Below are positions 44,995 through 53,866 of a stretch of 64,000 nt of DNA, in pieces. Origin of the DNA: Maribellus sp. CM-23. GTDB taxonomy: Bacteria > Bacteroidota > Bacteroidia > Bacteroidales > Prolixibacteraceae. Where the stretch lies: the NCBI RefSeq assembly GCF_021354595.1, contig NZ_JADWYJ010000003.1:620001-684000 (forward strand), written 5' to 3'. The notes under the pieces are model-generated. The model was given only the letters and a program-made list of their open reading frames with translations, was not told the origin of the DNA and searched no databases. The translations under genes were made by a program, and so were the position numbers. Position 1 is the stretch's first letter, and every line of letters starts with the position of its first letter.

Positions 44995-46003
44995 AAAAGA
45001 GGTGATTCTGCATTGCCTTTTTTGGCTGGCCTGGATTGTTTCATTTGTATTCATCCAAAGCTTGGGGTTGCCGTCGCGCGAATACTTTGTGTGGTTTATG
45101 TATTACGTGATCACCCTGCCGGTATTTGTGTGTCATACCTATCTTATTGCTTATTGGTTGGTGCCTAATTATTTCTTCAAAGGAAAATATTTATTGTTTT
45201 TGCTGATCGGATTTGCATTGCTGGTAATCTTCTCCATTATAGAATTGGTGGTTAGCAACAACCTGGTGTTTAACGTTTTCGACCCTTCAAAAGTATTTCC
45301 ACCCGACTACTTAAATCTTAAAAATATTTTGATCAGCGGACTGGGCAACCACTACATTATTTTTGTATTTCTGGCCATAAAAGCGGGCCGTTCCTGGTAT
45401 TTGTCAGAAAGAAGAAAAGAAGAACTACTGATATCAAAAACCGAAACTGATCTGGAAATTTACCAGTACCAACTGCAACCCAAGCTGATTTATTCGCTGA
45501 TCAGCGAAGTGGAAAACACTGTTTCTGAAACCCCCGAGAAAGCGCCTGACTTAATCATCAAGTTATCCGGCTTTCTGAACCGTTTTCTGTTTGAGGGGAA
45601 AGAAACCATGATTCCCTTGCAACTGGAAGTGAAGCTGATCGAGGAGTTTTTGGATATTCACCGCTTTGCATTAAGCGAGCGGCTGAAAATTAATTGTGTG
45701 GTTACCGGGAACCTAAAACCCTTTGTGGTTCCTCCGCTTTTGCTGCTACCCTTCATCAACGATTTGTTAAAAATTGTTTACGAGTGTAACAATTTGTTCG
45801 AAACAACAGTCCTTATAAAAGCGGAACGAAAGTACCTGTTGTTTTCTTTTACCATTTGGAGCGAAAACAGTTTCCGTTTGAGCGACAACGACAACATGGA
45901 GATTACAAAACAACGGTTGAATTACAGGTTTCGGGGCAAACATCGCCTGATTGAAAATATAGACGACAACTTCAGGGAGATAAGCCTCGAAATTTATTCT
46001 TAG
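44966..46003 (+). CDS. LytS-like pseudokinase (catalytic His missing)
   Basis: A 345-residue protein with the same build as its neighbour: about four membrane segments, a short linker and a His_kinase-like domain. At the place of the phospho-accepting His it reads 'YQLQPKLIYSLISEV', so Lys173 stands where His is expected ('PHFLFN' becomes 'PKLIYS'). The ATP-binding Asn box is also changed ('LLPFINDLLKIVYECN') and no Gly-rich box is seen. It should not be an active kinase and may regulate or localise the active partner. The gene starts inside the upstream gene (29-bp overlap). Confidence 0.8.
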   Translation: MKSVLAHIDRKEVILHCLFWLAWIVSFVFIQSLGLPSREYFVWFMYYVITLPVFVCHTYLIAYWLVPNYFFKGKYLLFLLIGFALLVIFSIIELVVSNNLVFNVFDPSKVFPPDYLNLKNILISGLGNHYIIFVFLAIKAGRSWYLSERRKEELLISKTETDLEIYQYQLQPKLIYSLISEVENTVSETPEKAPDLIIKLSGFLNRFLFEGKETMIPLQLEVKLIEEFLDIHRFALSERLKINCVVTGNLKPFVVPPLLLLPFINDLLKIVYECNNLFETTVLIKAERKYLLFSFTIWSENSFRLSDNDNMEITKQRLNYRFRGKHRLIENIDDNFREISLEIYS

Positions 46004-46079
46004 AACCTGTAACATTTTTTAGAGAATAACTACTTATTCGTTAGCAGAAAACAGAAAACAAAAGCTATTCGTAATTACC

Positions 46080-46799
46080 ATGAAAACTAAATGCCTCATT
46101 GTCGATGATGAGCCCCTCGCACGTGATTTGATGCGAAGCCACATCGAAAAACTAGAAAATTTTCAGATTGTAGCCGAATGTGGCGATGCCATGAAAGCGC
46201 TTCGGGAACTCCACAACCACAGCGTTGATCTGATGTTTATGGATATTCAAATGCCGCAGATTACGGGCATTGAGTTTTTAAGAACGCTAAAAAATCCTCC
46301 GAAAGTTATTATTACCACTGCCTATCGTGAGTATGCGATTGATGGTTTTGAACTGGATGTGGTGGATTTTCTTTTAAAGCCGATCACTTTTGAGCGCTTC
46401 CTGAAATCGGTCAACAAATATTACCAAATTAACCTCGAAGATAACCAGAATGTAAAACCGGTAGCGGTAAATAACACAATGGACGAGGCGTTTATTTATG
46501 TGAAAGAAAACAAGAAAGTGCTAAAAGTACACCTGAGTGATATTTTATATGTGGAAGGATTAAGTGAGTATGTTCAGATATACACCGACAGCCGCAAGAT
46601 CATTACCAAATGCAGTATGAACCACATGGCTGATAAACTTCCGGACTCCAATTTTATGCGGATTCATAAGTCATACATTGTTTCGTTGTCACGAATCGAA
46701 GCCTTTACTTCCAGCAGTATCGAAGTGCCCGGAAAAGAACTTCCGATCGGACGGAGCTACAAGAATTCGGTTATCGAAGCATTGCAGATTCAGGGATGA
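46080..46799 (+). CDS. LytTR-family response regulator
   Basis: A 239-residue regulator: receiver domain with acidic pocket 'IVDDEPLARDLM', phospho-accepting Asp55 in 'LMFMDIQMPQITG' and Lys in 'FLLKPITF', then a LytTR DNA-binding domain ('VLKVHLSDILYVEGLSEYVQ', 'NFMRIHKSYIVSLSRIEAF'). It is the output of the two LytS-like proteins upstream (77 bp gap, same direction). Target genes are unknown. Its 3' end overlaps the convergent gene at 46790 by 10 bp. Confidence 0.93.
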   Translation: MKTKCLIVDDEPLARDLMRSHIEKLENFQIVAECGDAMKALRELHNHSVDLMFMDIQMPQITGIEFLRTLKNPPKVIITTAYREYAIDGFELDVVDFLLKPITFERFLKSVNKYYQINLEDNQNVKPVAVNNTMDEAFIYVKENKKVLKVHLSDILYVEGLSEYVQIYTDSRKIITKCSMNHMADKLPDSNFMRIHKSYIVSLSRIEAFTSSSIEVPGKELPIGRSYKNSVIEALQIQG

Positions 46800-47368
46800 A
46801 ATTCGGTTGTATCACCGCCTTCAAATAGATTCCAAAGCCTCAGTATGCCTGAATTGGCCGGATGCAGCGATTGGAGAGGGGAGAGGCCAAGTATTTCTGT
46901 CCGTATTTTGTTTACAACCAGCAGGTTCGTGGCGGCTGATTCGCTTTTGGCAGTTGAAGTAGCGACTAAGGCCAGCACCGTTTTTAAGGTGGTGGCTCTT
47001 ACTCGGATGGTATGCTTCGAAAATTTGGCCGGATGAAGATGAATGTAGCGTTCTTCCTGGTCACCTTTTTTGATCAGCCAGTCAGAATTGTCCGACAACT
47101 TGATTTTCTTCCAGGCCGATTTGCCCAGCCACGCGCAAAATGTGCTTTGATCCGCAATATTCTGCTTTTCAAAGTAGGCTTTACATTCGTTGCCGATGCT
47201 TGAAACACTCAGTTCTCCCAGATAAAAATCAGTTAGGTTATTTCCGATTGAAAGCAGCTTTTCATTGATTTGTTCCGGCGTGTTCCATGTCTTTACTTCA
47301 TCCAGCAAAAAGCGAAAATGATGTTTGTAGGGATTAAAAGTTATCGGTGGTGGAATTTCTGCCTGCAT
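46790..47368 (-). CDS. Protein of unknown function
   Basis: A 192-residue soluble protein with no signal peptide. It has a helical N-terminal half ('FRFLLDEVKTWNTPEQINEK') and 'CAWLGKSAWKKIKLSDNSDW' in the middle. I do not recognise the family. The end overlaps the convergent response regulator by 10 bp, and the start is 48 bp from the divergent aminotransferase gene, so a shared divergent promoter region is likely. Confidence 0.65.
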   Translation of the reverse strand: MQAEIPPPITFNPYKHHFRFLLDEVKTWNTPEQINEKLLSIGNNLTDFYLGELSVSSIGNECKAYFEKQNIADQSTFCAWLGKSAWKKIKLSDNSDWLIKKGDQEERYIHLHPAKFSKHTIRVRATTLKTVLALVATSTAKSESAATNLLVVNKIRTEILGLSPLQSLHPANSGILRLWNLFEGGDTTEFHP

Positions 47369-47415
47369 CTCGAACGCTTTGGAAACAATTCAATAAATTT
47401 ACAGAAAACACAAAA

Positions 47416-48216
47416 ATGGCTCTTTCACCAATTCATAAATTTTTTATTCTGAATGGTGAACTAAAGACCAACGATCAGTTCCAACCGGCAGAAAATGAAG
47501 GCGGAGTGTACGAAGTCATCCGGATAGTGGATGGGAAACCGCTTTTTTTAGAAGAACACCTGGCGCGTTTTAAACGGTCGGCTGAAATAGCTGGTCGGGA
47601 GATCCAATATTCTGAAACGGATATCAGCAGTTACTTGCAGGATTTGATCCGGCAAAATAAAGTATACAACGGAAATGTGCTGGTTTCCTGTAAAGTGAAT
47701 CTGAAGGCTTTTTTTATTGCTCATTCTTATCCGACTAAAGAGCAATATCAGTGGGGAGTTGAGTGCGGGCTTTTACATGCAGAGCGGGAAAATCCGAATG
47801 CCAAGGTTTTTCAAACCACGGTTCGCGGGCGTGCCAATCAAATAATGGCTGAAAAGGGATATTACGAGGTTTTGCTGGTCGATCACGACGGAAATATTAC
47901 GGAAGGAAGTCGCAGCAATGCATTTTTTATAAAGGGGAGTCAGCTGATTACACCGCCTTCAGAAAAAGTATTGTTGGGGGTTACGCGGCAAAAAGTTATC
48001 CAATGTGCCCGGGGTTTGGGCATTGACGTGAAAGAACAAGAAGTTTCGCTTACGCGTTTAGCCGGTTTTAATGCAGTATTTATTACCGGAACCTCCCCGA
48101 ATATTCTTCCGGTTTCTAAAATTGGTGAAACAGACTTTGATGAGCAAAACCCCTTGCTCCGGAAGCTGATGAAGCAATTTGATGTATGTATTGAACAATA
48201 CCTACAGGACTATTGA
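47416..48216 (+). CDS. Class IV PLP-dependent aminotransferase
   Basis: A 266-residue enzyme of the branched-chain/D-amino-acid aminotransferase and aminodeoxychorismate lyase fold. The ATG at 47416 fits the family's N-terminus ('FFILNGELK'); the longer frame from 47347 overlaps the divergent gene. Lys130 in 'NAKVFQ' lies at the spacing expected for the PLP-binding lysine relative to 'GYYEVLLVDHDGNITEGSRS'; the end motif 'NAVFITGTSPNILPVS' is also typical. The substrate could be branched-chain amino acids or a D-amino acid; the neighbours do not decide it. Confidence 0.85.
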   Translation: MALSPIHKFFILNGELKTNDQFQPAENEGGVYEVIRIVDGKPLFLEEHLARFKRSAEIAGREIQYSETDISSYLQDLIRQNKVYNGNVLVSCKVNLKAFFIAHSYPTKEQYQWGVECGLLHAERENPNAKVFQTTVRGRANQIMAEKGYYEVLLVDHDGNITEGSRSNAFFIKGSQLITPPSEKVLLGVTRQKVIQCARGLGIDVKEQEVSLTRLAGFNAVFITGTSPNILPVSKIGETDFDEQNPLLRKLMKQFDVCIEQYLQDY

Positions 48217-48268
48217 TAAAAAGCGAAGGTGAACTAAGAAATAGATCACCTTCAAGATATTTATCATA

Positions 48269-49429
48269 TTACAAACGGTCCTTTAAAATGGCTTCCACTG
48301 TTTGGTAGTCGATGTCGCGTTGTTCGCCAAACTTTATCCCGCTTTCTTTAAAACGAAAGGTGATCTTGTCGATGGTTTCCGCCGGTACGTCATATTCGGG
48401 CAGGGTAGTGGGCACTCCCAACGATTCAAAAAAGGCAATGGTTCTGGCAATGCTGGCATCAATTCTTTCATCGGCCGAACCTTCTGTAATACCCCAGATC
48501 CGTTCTCCGTATTGCAGAATTTTGTCTTTTTTACCGGCTCTTTTCAGGCTCATCATTCCGGGCAAAACAATGGCTAGCGTCCGCCCGTGATCAATGCCAT
48601 GGAAAGCAGTCAGTTCGTGGCCAATCAGGTGAGTACCCCAGTCTTGCGGAACACCCACAGCAATTAGTCCATTGAGTGCCATGGTGGCACACCACATAAA
48701 ATTGGCAGCGGCCTGGTAATCATTGCGGTCAGCCAGAACTTTTGGGCCTTCTTCAATAAGTGTAGTAAGAATGGCCTCTGCCAAACGGTCCTGCAGCGGC
48801 GCGTTTACATCAAAAGTAAGGTACTGTTCCATCACATGCACAAAGGCATCCACCACTCCGTTGGCTACCTGCCGGTTGGGCAGGGTAAACACGCATTCCG
48901 GGTCAAGAATCGAGAATTGGGGCATAACCAATGCCGAGCCAAACGCTTTTTTCTCCAGTGTTGCCGCGCGGGTGATTACCGCATTTCCGTTCATTTCGGA
49001 ACCCGTAGCCGGAAGTGTGAGAACTGCCCCCAAAGGCAGCGCTGCTTTTACCTGCGTGGTAGCTGGTTTGTCCAGAATATCCCACGGATCGCTGCCTTCA
49101 AACAAAACGGCAGCAGCAATAAATTTTGTGGCATCAAGCACCGATCCGCCTCCTACTGAAAGCAGGTAGTCAACTTTTTCTTTTCGGATCAACTCCACTG
49201 CCCGCATACAGGTTTCGTAATGAGGATTGGGTTCTATGCCTCCAAATTCCAGCAAATCGAAATCTTTCAATGCCGTTTTTACCTGGTCGTAAACGCCGGT
49301 GCGTTTGATGCTTCCGCCTCCGTAGGTCATCAACACTTTTTTATTTTTCGGAATTTCATTCACAACATTTGGAATGGTTCCTTTTCCAAAAACTATTTTT
49401 ACCGGATTTTTGTATTCAAAATTGTACAT
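48269..49429 (-). CDS. Iron-containing alcohol dehydrogenase (YqhD/BDH type)
   Basis: A 386-residue NAD(P)H-dependent enzyme. Typical motifs: 'KIVFGKGTIPNVV', 'VLMTYGGGSIKRTGVYDQV' with the cofactor-binding GGGS, 'LLSVGGGSVLDATKFIAAA', 'ATGSEMNGNAVIT', and metal-site residues in 'DAFVHVMEQY' and 'GIDHGRTLAIVLPG'. Close in style to YqhD, which reduces a wide range of aldehydes to alcohols and helps against lipid-peroxide products. Single-gene unit, converging with the aminotransferase gene. Confidence 0.92.
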   Translation of the reverse strand: MYNFEYKNPVKIVFGKGTIPNVVNEIPKNKKVLMTYGGGSIKRTGVYDQVKTALKDFDLLEFGGIEPNPHYETCMRAVELIRKEKVDYLLSVGGGSVLDATKFIAAAVLFEGSDPWDILDKPATTQVKAALPLGAVLTLPATGSEMNGNAVITRAATLEKKAFGSALVMPQFSILDPECVFTLPNRQVANGVVDAFVHVMEQYLTFDVNAPLQDRLAEAILTTLIEEGPKVLADRNDYQAAANFMWCATMALNGLIAVGVPQDWGTHLIGHELTAFHGIDHGRTLAIVLPGMMSLKRAGKKDKILQYGERIWGITEGSADERIDASIARTIAFFESLGVPTTLPEYDVPAETIDKITFRFKESGIKFGEQRDIDYQTVEAILKDRL

Positions 49430-49477
49430 GACTTTTATTTTTATAGTTCAGTTTGAACTCGTTTAAACCTAAAACAA

Positions 49478-50089
49478 GTGCTTCAAAGTTTTAAAATATT
49501 ACGCGGAAAATCAAGAAAGAAAGATACTGATTTTCGGGAATCGATACCGGAGGCCAGCAACGAGAAAATTATACAAATTCTGAAAAAGAGAAGCTACTAC
49601 ATTCCGGAGGCGGCCGAGTTGGCTATCCAGGAAGCGATCAAACGCGGAATCATACATTCGGAACAGGATCTGTTTGCTGCGGAGTACAAGGAAGAAGAGC
49701 TGTCGTTTACATGGTTTCCCCGTATTCACGATCTTTTTACGCGGGCGAAGGTCCGCAAAAGTATTGCCAGAAGTTTGGTGATCGCCGGTGTAATTCCACT
49801 GGTTTATGGCATGTTGGAAATGAACCGGGGAGTGCGCTGGGAAGGCAGCCTGATTCTTGTGTTTGGACTTTTGTGGATGTTCTTAGCCGCTCAACTCAAC
49901 AAACACTATCATAAACACTTTGTGTGGGGGCTTTTGTGTTGCGATGTTATTGGAGCAGCTTATGTTTTCCTCAGGATTTTCCGGCACGCCGAAAAACTGT
50001 TTCTGGATTTATTTATTGCCGGGGCAATCTTTGTGCTGATAACTTACGGGCTTTTTTACCTGGTACTGATGCGACGCTCCAACAAGTAG
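49478..50089 (+). CDS. Membrane protein of unknown function, GTG start
   Basis: A 203-residue protein starting with GTG; no ATG lies close by in frame. The N-terminal third is soluble and charged ('DTDFRESIPEASNEKIIQIL'), followed by about four membrane segments (about residues 95-200: 'SLVIAGVIPLVYGML', 'GSLILVFGLLWMFLAA', 'FVWGLLCCDVIGAAYV', 'LFIAGAIFVLITYGLFYLVL'). No family recognised. It diverges from the dehydrogenase gene. Confidence 0.65.
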   Translation: MLQSFKILRGKSRKKDTDFRESIPEASNEKIIQILKKRSYYIPEAAELAIQEAIKRGIIHSEQDLFAAEYKEEELSFTWFPRIHDLFTRAKVRKSIARSLVIAGVIPLVYGMLEMNRGVRWEGSLILVFGLLWMFLAAQLNKHYHKHFVWGLLCCDVIGAAYVFLRIFRHAEKLFLDLFIAGAIFVLITYGLFYLVLMRRSNK

Positions 50090-50208
50090 CTCCTGATTCT
50101 TTCTTCCTGCTCATTCTTCCGTTCGTCCGCCATTTTCAACAATTCATCGAAATAAAAGTGTTGCTTTGCGGGCATTGTTTTAGCTTTGACCCTGTAACAA
50201 TTTAAGCC

Positions 50209-50904
50209 ATGAAGATTTTATCATCCATTTTTTTCCTATTGATTTTTGCAACAGTGTCGGTTCATGCGCAGGAAGACAGCGACTGGAGTTCGAAAGAATA
50301 CTCCGTGAAGGATTTCTCAAGCGTGTACCTGAAAGGCGGTTTTAAGGTTTACCTGATGCAGGATTCGAAAGCTGGTTTGGTAATAAAAACCCGGGATGCC
50401 GATGTGCTGGATAAAATTGACGTGGACAATTGGGGTGATGAACTCAGAATTGAGGTGACGCGTGAATATTTGCCGTACGAAAGAATCCGTTTGTACATCA
50501 CTTTTGACAAGTTGCGCGAACTTACAATGGAAGGTGGCTTAAATGTTTATTCTGAAGGATATCTCGATTTAAACGATTTGCTGCTGCATGTAAAAGGTGG
50601 CGCCAAAGTGGATCTGCGGATGAAGGCCGACGATGTGAAAGTGATTGGCGAGGGCGGTGTGATGATCGACCTGAACGGAGTGGCCCAAAGTCTTTCGGTT
50701 GAACTCTCGGGTGCCGGGCATGTAGATGCCGATGAGTTAAAAGCAAAACACGTTGATTTTAGGATAGAAGGAGTAGGTACCGGAAGTGTGTTTGCCACCG
50801 AAACGCTTAATGCAAGGATTGAAGGAGTAGGGAAAATTCGGTACAGAGGAGAGCCGCGTGTGACCCAAAACATCGAAGGGCTGGGCTCTGTATCAAGAGA
50901 TTAA
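50209..50904 (+). CDS. DUF2807 (GIN-domain) secreted protein
   Basis: A 231-residue protein with a signal peptide ending 'VSVHAQ'. The mature part is the right-handed beta-solenoid called DUF2807 or GIN ('putative auto-transporter adhesin head'): 'KDFSSVYLKGGFKVYLMQD', 'LDKIDVDNWGDELRIEVT', 'LRELTMEGGLNVYSEGYLDL', 'ELSGAGHVDADELKAKHVDF'. These are common in Bacteroidota and probably surface or periplasmic; no substrate is known. A strong terminator follows. Confidence 0.85.
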   Translation: MKILSSIFFLLIFATVSVHAQEDSDWSSKEYSVKDFSSVYLKGGFKVYLMQDSKAGLVIKTRDADVLDKIDVDNWGDELRIEVTREYLPYERIRLYITFDKLRELTMEGGLNVYSEGYLDLNDLLLHVKGGAKVDLRMKADDVKVIGEGGVMIDLNGVAQSLSVELSGAGHVDADELKAKHVDFRIEGVGTGSVFATETLNARIEGVGKIRYRGEPRVTQNIEGLGSVSRD

Positions 50905-50972
50905 AGAAATTTGCAATACTACAAACCGGTATTCATAGGCCGGTTATTCTTAGGTTTGGTTTAGGTTTTATT

Positions 50973-50999
50973 AAAGGCTGCTGTTGAGCAGCCTTTTTT
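50973..50999 (+). terminator. Rho-independent terminator
   Basis: AAAGGCTGCT (50973-50982), loop GTTG, AGCAGCCTTT (50987-50996), then T. Ten-pair stem about 70 bp after the DUF2807 stop and 5 bp from the stop of the convergent GreA/B-like gene, so it can serve both. Confidence 0.9.
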
Positions 51000-51003
51000 C
51001 GTT

Positions 51004-51465
51004 TTACTCTACTCTTATAATTTTGATTTCTTTTCCCTGAAACTGTACTTCGTCCCCCGCTTTTTTGCCTGCCAGTAATTTCCCGACAGGTGAAACAGGG
51101 GAGAGGCAAAAGATAACTTCCTTGTCGAGCACTATTTTCCCGTGGGCAATGGAAAAGAAATAAGTGCCTTGACTGGTTACTACCAGGCTGCCAAACTCAA
51201 TGCTTGTAAATCTTGAGTTCGGATCGATCCTGGAAAGACTGGTTTTCAGGTTTTCTGTTTGTGCCAGCTGGGCCTGGCTTTTCTCCAGTTCCATTTGCAC
51301 CATGGCCCGCCCGGTTTCGTATTTGTCGCCAACGCTGCTTTTGGTCTCGTTATCGCGCGATTCTTTGGCCGCTTTAATGGTCTGTTCCAGCAGGTCTGTC
51401 TTCTCCCGGATTATCTTATTCAGTTCTTCCAGAATAAGTGCTTTTATATTTTCAGGCTGTTGCAT
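51004..51465 (-). CDS. GreA/GreB-like protein
   Basis: A 153-residue protein using the ATG at 51465 (the longer frame from 51489 adds a Cys-rich oddity). An N-terminal coiled coil (about 5-75: 'ALILEELNKIIREKTDLL', 'GRAMVQMELEKSQAQLAQTE') precedes a C-terminal FKBP-like GreA/B domain ('IEFGSLVVTSQGTYFFSI', 'ISCLSP'-type 'VIFCLSPVSPVGKLLAGKKA', 'GDEVQFQGKEIKIIRV'). It is a relative of transcription elongation factors that bind the RNA-polymerase secondary channel; whether it cleaves transcripts or acts otherwise is unknown. Confidence 0.8.
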   Translation of the reverse strand: MQQPENIKALILEELNKIIREKTDLLEQTIKAAKESRDNETKSSVGDKYETGRAMVQMELEKSQAQLAQTENLKTSLSRIDPNSRFTSIEFGSLVVTSQGTYFFSIAHGKIVLDKEVIFCLSPVSPVGKLLAGKKAGDEVQFQGKEIKIIRVE

Positions 51466-51626
51466 TCGAATTTTTCTGCAAAATAGCAAAAGTTATGCGT
51501 TCACTTACCCCGAATATGATTGCTCTTATTACCAGCAGCAAAGATGGAGTTAATAATAATGAAAGTATTAAACAGGATAATCAGTTTTTTCATTTTGCAA
51601 AATTAAGCCCTTGCTGCACCTGCTTT

Positions 51627-51962
51627 TCAATAAGTGTTTTCAATCTTTAGCTCTTTGATTACCGTATCTTGAAGAATCTTCAACTCCTTGGTGTAGTTGA
51701 TGTTTGCTTCATCAGTTTTCTTTAATGTGGATAAAACCTCAAAAACAAATTTGTCTTCTCCAAATTGATTCCAATCTTTTTGTAACTCCGTGTTTCTGTG
51801 GCTTCCAAATTTAAGTTCCATTTTATGGCGACTCCACTTCGATTCCATGTCAACGCTGTTGTCTACCAGGCATTTCTCGTTTACAGAGCATTTTACCTGG
51901 AAAACACCCATTGGAAACTTCATTTGTTTGTATTCGTCCTTCAGTTCTTTCTTTGTCTTCAT
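51627..51962 (-). CDS. GIY-YIG-like small protein
   Basis: A 111-residue protein. The opening 'KTKKELKDEYKQMKFPMGVF' and the segments 'NSVDMESKWSRHKMELKFGS' and 'LQKDWNQFGEDKFVFEVL' match the short cytosolic GIY-YIG-fold proteins of Bacteroidota. The tyrosine pair that names the family is not obvious here (GVFQVKC), so nuclease activity is uncertain. Its ATG touches the stop of the ester-cyclase-like gene upstream, with no gap, pointing to an operon. Confidence 0.65.
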   Translation of the reverse strand: MKTKKELKDEYKQMKFPMGVFQVKCSVNEKCLVDNSVDMESKWSRHKMELKFGSHRNTELQKDWNQFGEDKFVFEVLSTLKKTDEANINYTKELKILQDTVIKELKIENTY

Positions 51963-52388
51963 TTATATAAATCTTAGTTGTTTCATAACTGTTTTTCTGT
52001 CGAAAATCTGCGTATGTCCGTTTATCAAATTGTCCTTAAAGTGATAGACGGTAATTCCTGTTGTATTAATGGTCCTTTTTGTTGGGGGATGTTCCCCGAT
52101 CTTTCCAAGATTTGTCCCTGTTAAAATCCAGGTTACCGCCACATAATCTTCTTCCTCAATTGCGGAAGTTATTTCAAAATGTATGTCCGGAAATGGTTCA
52201 AAAGAACCTGATTCCAATCGATTCTTAAATTCTGAACGGGATAGTGTCTTCCCTTCCCAGGGATCGCCTGGATCGAGATGGATGGTGTACTGATTATGGA
52301 TATACTTTTCAATTTTCTCCAAATTCTTTTTATTCCAGACTTCGTGCATAAACTCCCGCAGGAAAGATTCTTTGTTTATTGTGTTCAT
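51963..52388 (-). CDS. SnoaL-like ester cyclase / NTF2-fold protein
   Basis: A 141-residue NTF2-fold protein of the SnoaL-like group: 'EFMHEVWNKKNLEKIEKYIH', 'PFPDIHFEITSAIEEEDYVA', 'VTWILTGTNLGKIGEHPPTK' and 'TGITVYHFKDNLINGHTQIF'. The family includes polyketide cyclases but most stand-alone members have unknown substrates. It abuts the small gene downstream at 51962. It is somewhat AT-rich relative to neighbours. Confidence 0.75.
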   Translation of the reverse strand: MNTINKESFLREFMHEVWNKKNLEKIEKYIHNQYTIHLDPGDPWEGKTLSRSEFKNRLESGSFEPFPDIHFEITSAIEEEDYVAVTWILTGTNLGKIGEHPPTKRTINTTGITVYHFKDNLINGHTQIFDRKTVMKQLRFI

Positions 52389-52503
52389 TTTTGTTCTTTG
52401 ATTCTAAGCTTGATAAATGTTGTTGGAGTGATCCTGACGTCTCTGGACGCTGATGGAGCACCACCAGACCATGCTGTGCAATATGCACTGTTAATGCCAG
52501 ATT

Positions 52504-53361
52504 TTAATTTGTTTTTTTATATCCATATCCAATTGTGTCATTATAGTAAAGAGTAAATTTGTTGTTATCTTTTATAATTTTCTTTCCGTAAAACTTTTCA
52601 TCGTATATGAAAATGTTTTTATCGTCTTGGATTATACTATAACGCAGGTAGTCTCCCTTTTTGTTAATGCTATATATTTGAATAATATCTCCATTCTGAT
52701 TTTGTGTAATTTTATATCTGTCATCAAGAATAATGGCCTTGTCAAGCAGTTTATATTCATCAACTCTTTTTCTATGTTTTTGATAATAAAAATTTTTGTC
52801 TTTTTTTTGAATTCGGTCATGAAGCCCCTTTACAGTCTTTAGTTCGGTAAGTGAATCACTTGTTACAATTGAATAACGATGTTTATTTCTATATGAAATA
52901 CTTAAACTGTCTTTGAAATCATCAATCTGAAGTAAATCGTAATTCTTTTTGTTCGGGTACCCAATCGAAAATTTTCCTTGTTGGCTTTTGTAATTTCTAT
53001 TCCATTTACTTTTAGAATATATTTTCTCTATTTCAAAATCCTTCTTTGTGTCAATATTTAATAAATAATCTACACGTAAAGAAAGATTATCATTCAAATC
53101 ATAGAATAATCCATTTCCCAAATTAAATCCAAGAACGTTATAAGGAACAACTTCATTTATTGTTGTCGAGTCATTTAACCAGAGATCGGTTGTTTGTCTG
53201 TTAATATCTATTCGGAAATTATAAAGCTCAACATCTGGCTGAATTGAAAGGCTATCAAATCTGATCTTTGATAGCTCTTTAATTTCAGAAATATTTGAAG
53301 TTGTTGAACATCCAAAAACTATCAAAATCAATACAAGGAATATGTAGTTATTTTTTTTCAT
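52504..53361 (-). CDS. AT-rich lipoprotein of unknown function
   Basis: A 285-residue lipoprotein with lipobox 'VFGCS' near residue 18 and many Asn, Lys, Ile, Tyr and Asp residues. The codon and base composition is clearly more AT-rich than the surrounding genes, a hint of later acquisition. No domain recognised; two recurrent stretches 'KNFYYQKHRKRVDEYKLLDK' and 'YRYKI'-like segments suggest beta structure. The start is followed by a repeat-rich non-coding stretch. Confidence 0.6.
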   Translation of the reverse strand: MKKNNYIFLVLILIVFGCSTTSNISEIKELSKIRFDSLSIQPDVELYNFRIDINRQTTDLWLNDSTTINEVVPYNVLGFNLGNGLFYDLNDNLSLRVDYLLNIDTKKDFEIEKIYSKSKWNRNYKSQQGKFSIGYPNKKNYDLLQIDDFKDSLSISYRNKHRYSIVTSDSLTELKTVKGLHDRIQKKDKNFYYQKHRKRVDEYKLLDKAIILDDRYKITQNQNGDIIQIYSINKKGDYLRYSIIQDDKNIFIYDEKFYGKKIIKDNNKFTLYYNDTIGYGYKKTN

Positions 53362-53866
53362 TTAATTTGGCGTTAACTTACGCGTCATTTCATTTCTTTC
53401 GCTATTCGAACCATTCTACAGACGTAATTGAAAGAGCCTTTAAAAGCATCAACAACCAGAAATTATCCGTTATTCATTCAAGGGTGGCAAAAATCTCTCG
53501 CTGCTGTTCGTCTCGGGTGTCACCTGTGCTTGCGGGAACTAATTTAACAAAAGTTTTTGCGGATACAACAAGATAGTGACCAGTATTCAGTGTTCAGTTT
53601 GCAGAGAAGAAAGGATTGAAGGAAAAGTGATCAGTGTTCAGTCGCAGTGTTCAGTGAGGAAGGGATTGAACTTCAATTATCAATCTTCAATAATCAATAT
53701 ACAATTGCCAATGACTTGCAGCTTGTGGCTAGCGACTTGCTGCTTATTCTTGCATTAAAGCATTTATGCATTCACGCATTACCGTACTGCAGAAAAGCTA
53801 GTGGCTCGCAGCTTGTAGCTCACAGCTAATAATTAAATACTACCTTTGCCGCAAAAGCAGGAAACC
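53362..53866. repeat. Repeat-rich intergenic region upstream of truA
   Basis: No gene is supported. CAGTGTTCAGT-type words recur at about 53584-53660, then an AATCTTCAATAATCAA-type stutter, then several GCTTGTAGCT/GACTTGCTGC words at about 53720-53827. Part of the last block (53811-53827) is the approximate inverse of 54633-54649 after truA. A -7 element TACCTTTG (53841-53848) sits 19 bp before the truA start and is the likely promoter of truA. Confidence 0.55.

Noticed and set aside
47347..47415. Longer start for the class IV aminotransferase
   Set aside because: The extra 23 residues overlap the divergent gene and do not match the family N-terminus; the ATG at 47416 fits better.
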